Positions 63,686 to 64,000 of a DNA stretch of 64,000 bases are shown here, in pieces. Both the position numbers and the translations under genes were made by a program. Where the stretch lies: the NCBI RefSeq assembly GCF_000374585.1, contig NZ_KB894649.1, positions 1 to 64,000 on the forward strand, written 5' to 3'. Every line of letters begins with the position of its first letter. Within the stretch, counting starts at the first letter, position 1. This DNA comes from Phocaeicola barnesiae DSM 18169 = JCM 13652 (lineage in GTDB: Bacteria; Bacteroidota; Bacteroidia; Bacteroidales; Bacteroidaceae). The notes under the pieces were generated by a model. It did no database searches. It saw only the letters and a list, made by a program, of their open reading frames with translations, and was not told the origin of the DNA.

Positions 63686-64000
63686 TCAATTCCACATTAC
63701 CGGTTCTTCACCGTATACCAGCTCAAAATCGTCCAGATACATTGTACTACCATCTCCTCCAGTGAAGTAGTCTCCGTATTTACTGGAACTAGCCACCAAT
63801 ATGAGGTACATATCCTTCGGACAATCCAAAGTTTTATACTTCAAATCGATGGTAAACTCTTTCCATTGCCCACCGGTATCGACGCATTGATTAGCAGGTA
63901 ACTCTCCGTAAGCGATAATATTATCATCCGTATCAAACTGGATGAAAGTACTGGTATCCGTATTATCAATGGTATAGGTTTTCTTCGCCAATGCGATGTA
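63686..64000 (-). CDS. PCMD-domain lipoprotein, 5' end outside window
   Basis: The minus-strand frame is open to the window edge (it reads YIAL before the first TTG at 63991), so this is the C-terminal 104 residues of a longer protein. The sequence, with GQWKEFTIDLKYKTL, LILVASSSKYGDYFTGGDGSTMYLDDFELVYGEEPVMWN, is the closing part of a PCMD carbohydrate-metabolism-like domain, the same fold as the end of the next gene. Its stop is 29 bases before the 733-residue lipoprotein gene, so the two are probably cotranscribed. Confidence 0.72.
   Translation of the reverse strand, partial: YIALAKKTYTIDNTDTSTFIQFDTDDNIIAYGELPANQCVDTGGQWKEFTIDLKYKTLDCPKDMYLILVASSSKYGDYFTGGDGSTMYLDDFELVYGEEPVMWN

Overview
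This window looks like chromosomal DNA from a gut Bacteroidaceae (Bacteroides/Phocaeicola type). The evidence is the repeated TAnnTTTG -7 promoter box, the near absence of strong Shine-Dalgarno sites, and Bacteroidales-restricted families (Porin_O_P porin, DUF4493/PCMD surface lipoproteins, DUF5687, DUF5063, a B12-binding radical SAM/DUF4080 protein, Ser-type sulfatase beside a GH20). I would not name a species. Both ends cut genes: an Rpn-type PD-(D/E)XK protein on the left and a PCMD lipoprotein on the right.

Layout. 1-7.9 kb is an envelope block: UDP-sugar dehydrogenase, rfbC/rfbD, two L,D-transpeptidases, an outer-membrane porin and a YigZ protein. 7.9-11.3 kb is the serine locus (serC, serA, DUF1015). 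11.6-16.5 kb holds a DEAD-box-like helicase, an SDR, a small membrane protein, an unusual SWIM-zinc-finger/VWA fusion and an AraC remnant. 16.6-23.5 kb is a complete thiamin operon (thiS-E-G-C-H-F plus a second ThiE/TenI paralogue) behind a TPP riboswitch. It is interrupted by a structured intergenic element and by a four-helix-bundle (S23-type) gene flanked by A/T-rich repeats. 23.5-29.7 kb carries prs, a radical SAM protein, a small Spy-like secreted protein, ispE and an RluA-family synthase. 29.7-34.7 kb is an EmrAB-TolC type efflux operon with a divergent AraC regulator, followed by two tandem tRNA-Pro(UGG) genes.

35-43.3 kb: OmpA-like protein, RlmI-type methyltransferase, 3'-5' exonuclease, DUF5063, then ftsK, a LolA-like carrier and trxB. 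43.3-48.4 kb is a tight M16 peptidase / DUF5687 membrane protein / ABC ATPase operon. 48.5-55.9 kb: NlpC/P60 lipoprotein, a DUF4858-like protein, DMT protein and TtcA-like enzyme, then a five-gene operon (TPR/PD40, NfeD, FloA, nucleoside phosphorylase, MsrC). 56-60.3 kb is a divergent sulfatase/hexosaminidase pair that fits host-glycan foraging. The window closes with a TIGR04076 protein and a run of DUF4493/PCMD lipoproteins.

Most genes are housekeeping or envelope functions. The best leads are the SWIM-VWA fusion, the S23-type gene with flanking repeats inside the thiamin operon, the multi-hairpin element between thiE and thiG, the ATGAATA heptamer array before rfbD, and the composition shift inside the 733-residue lipoprotein. 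I saw no CRISPR array, insertion sequence, rRNA gene or replication origin.
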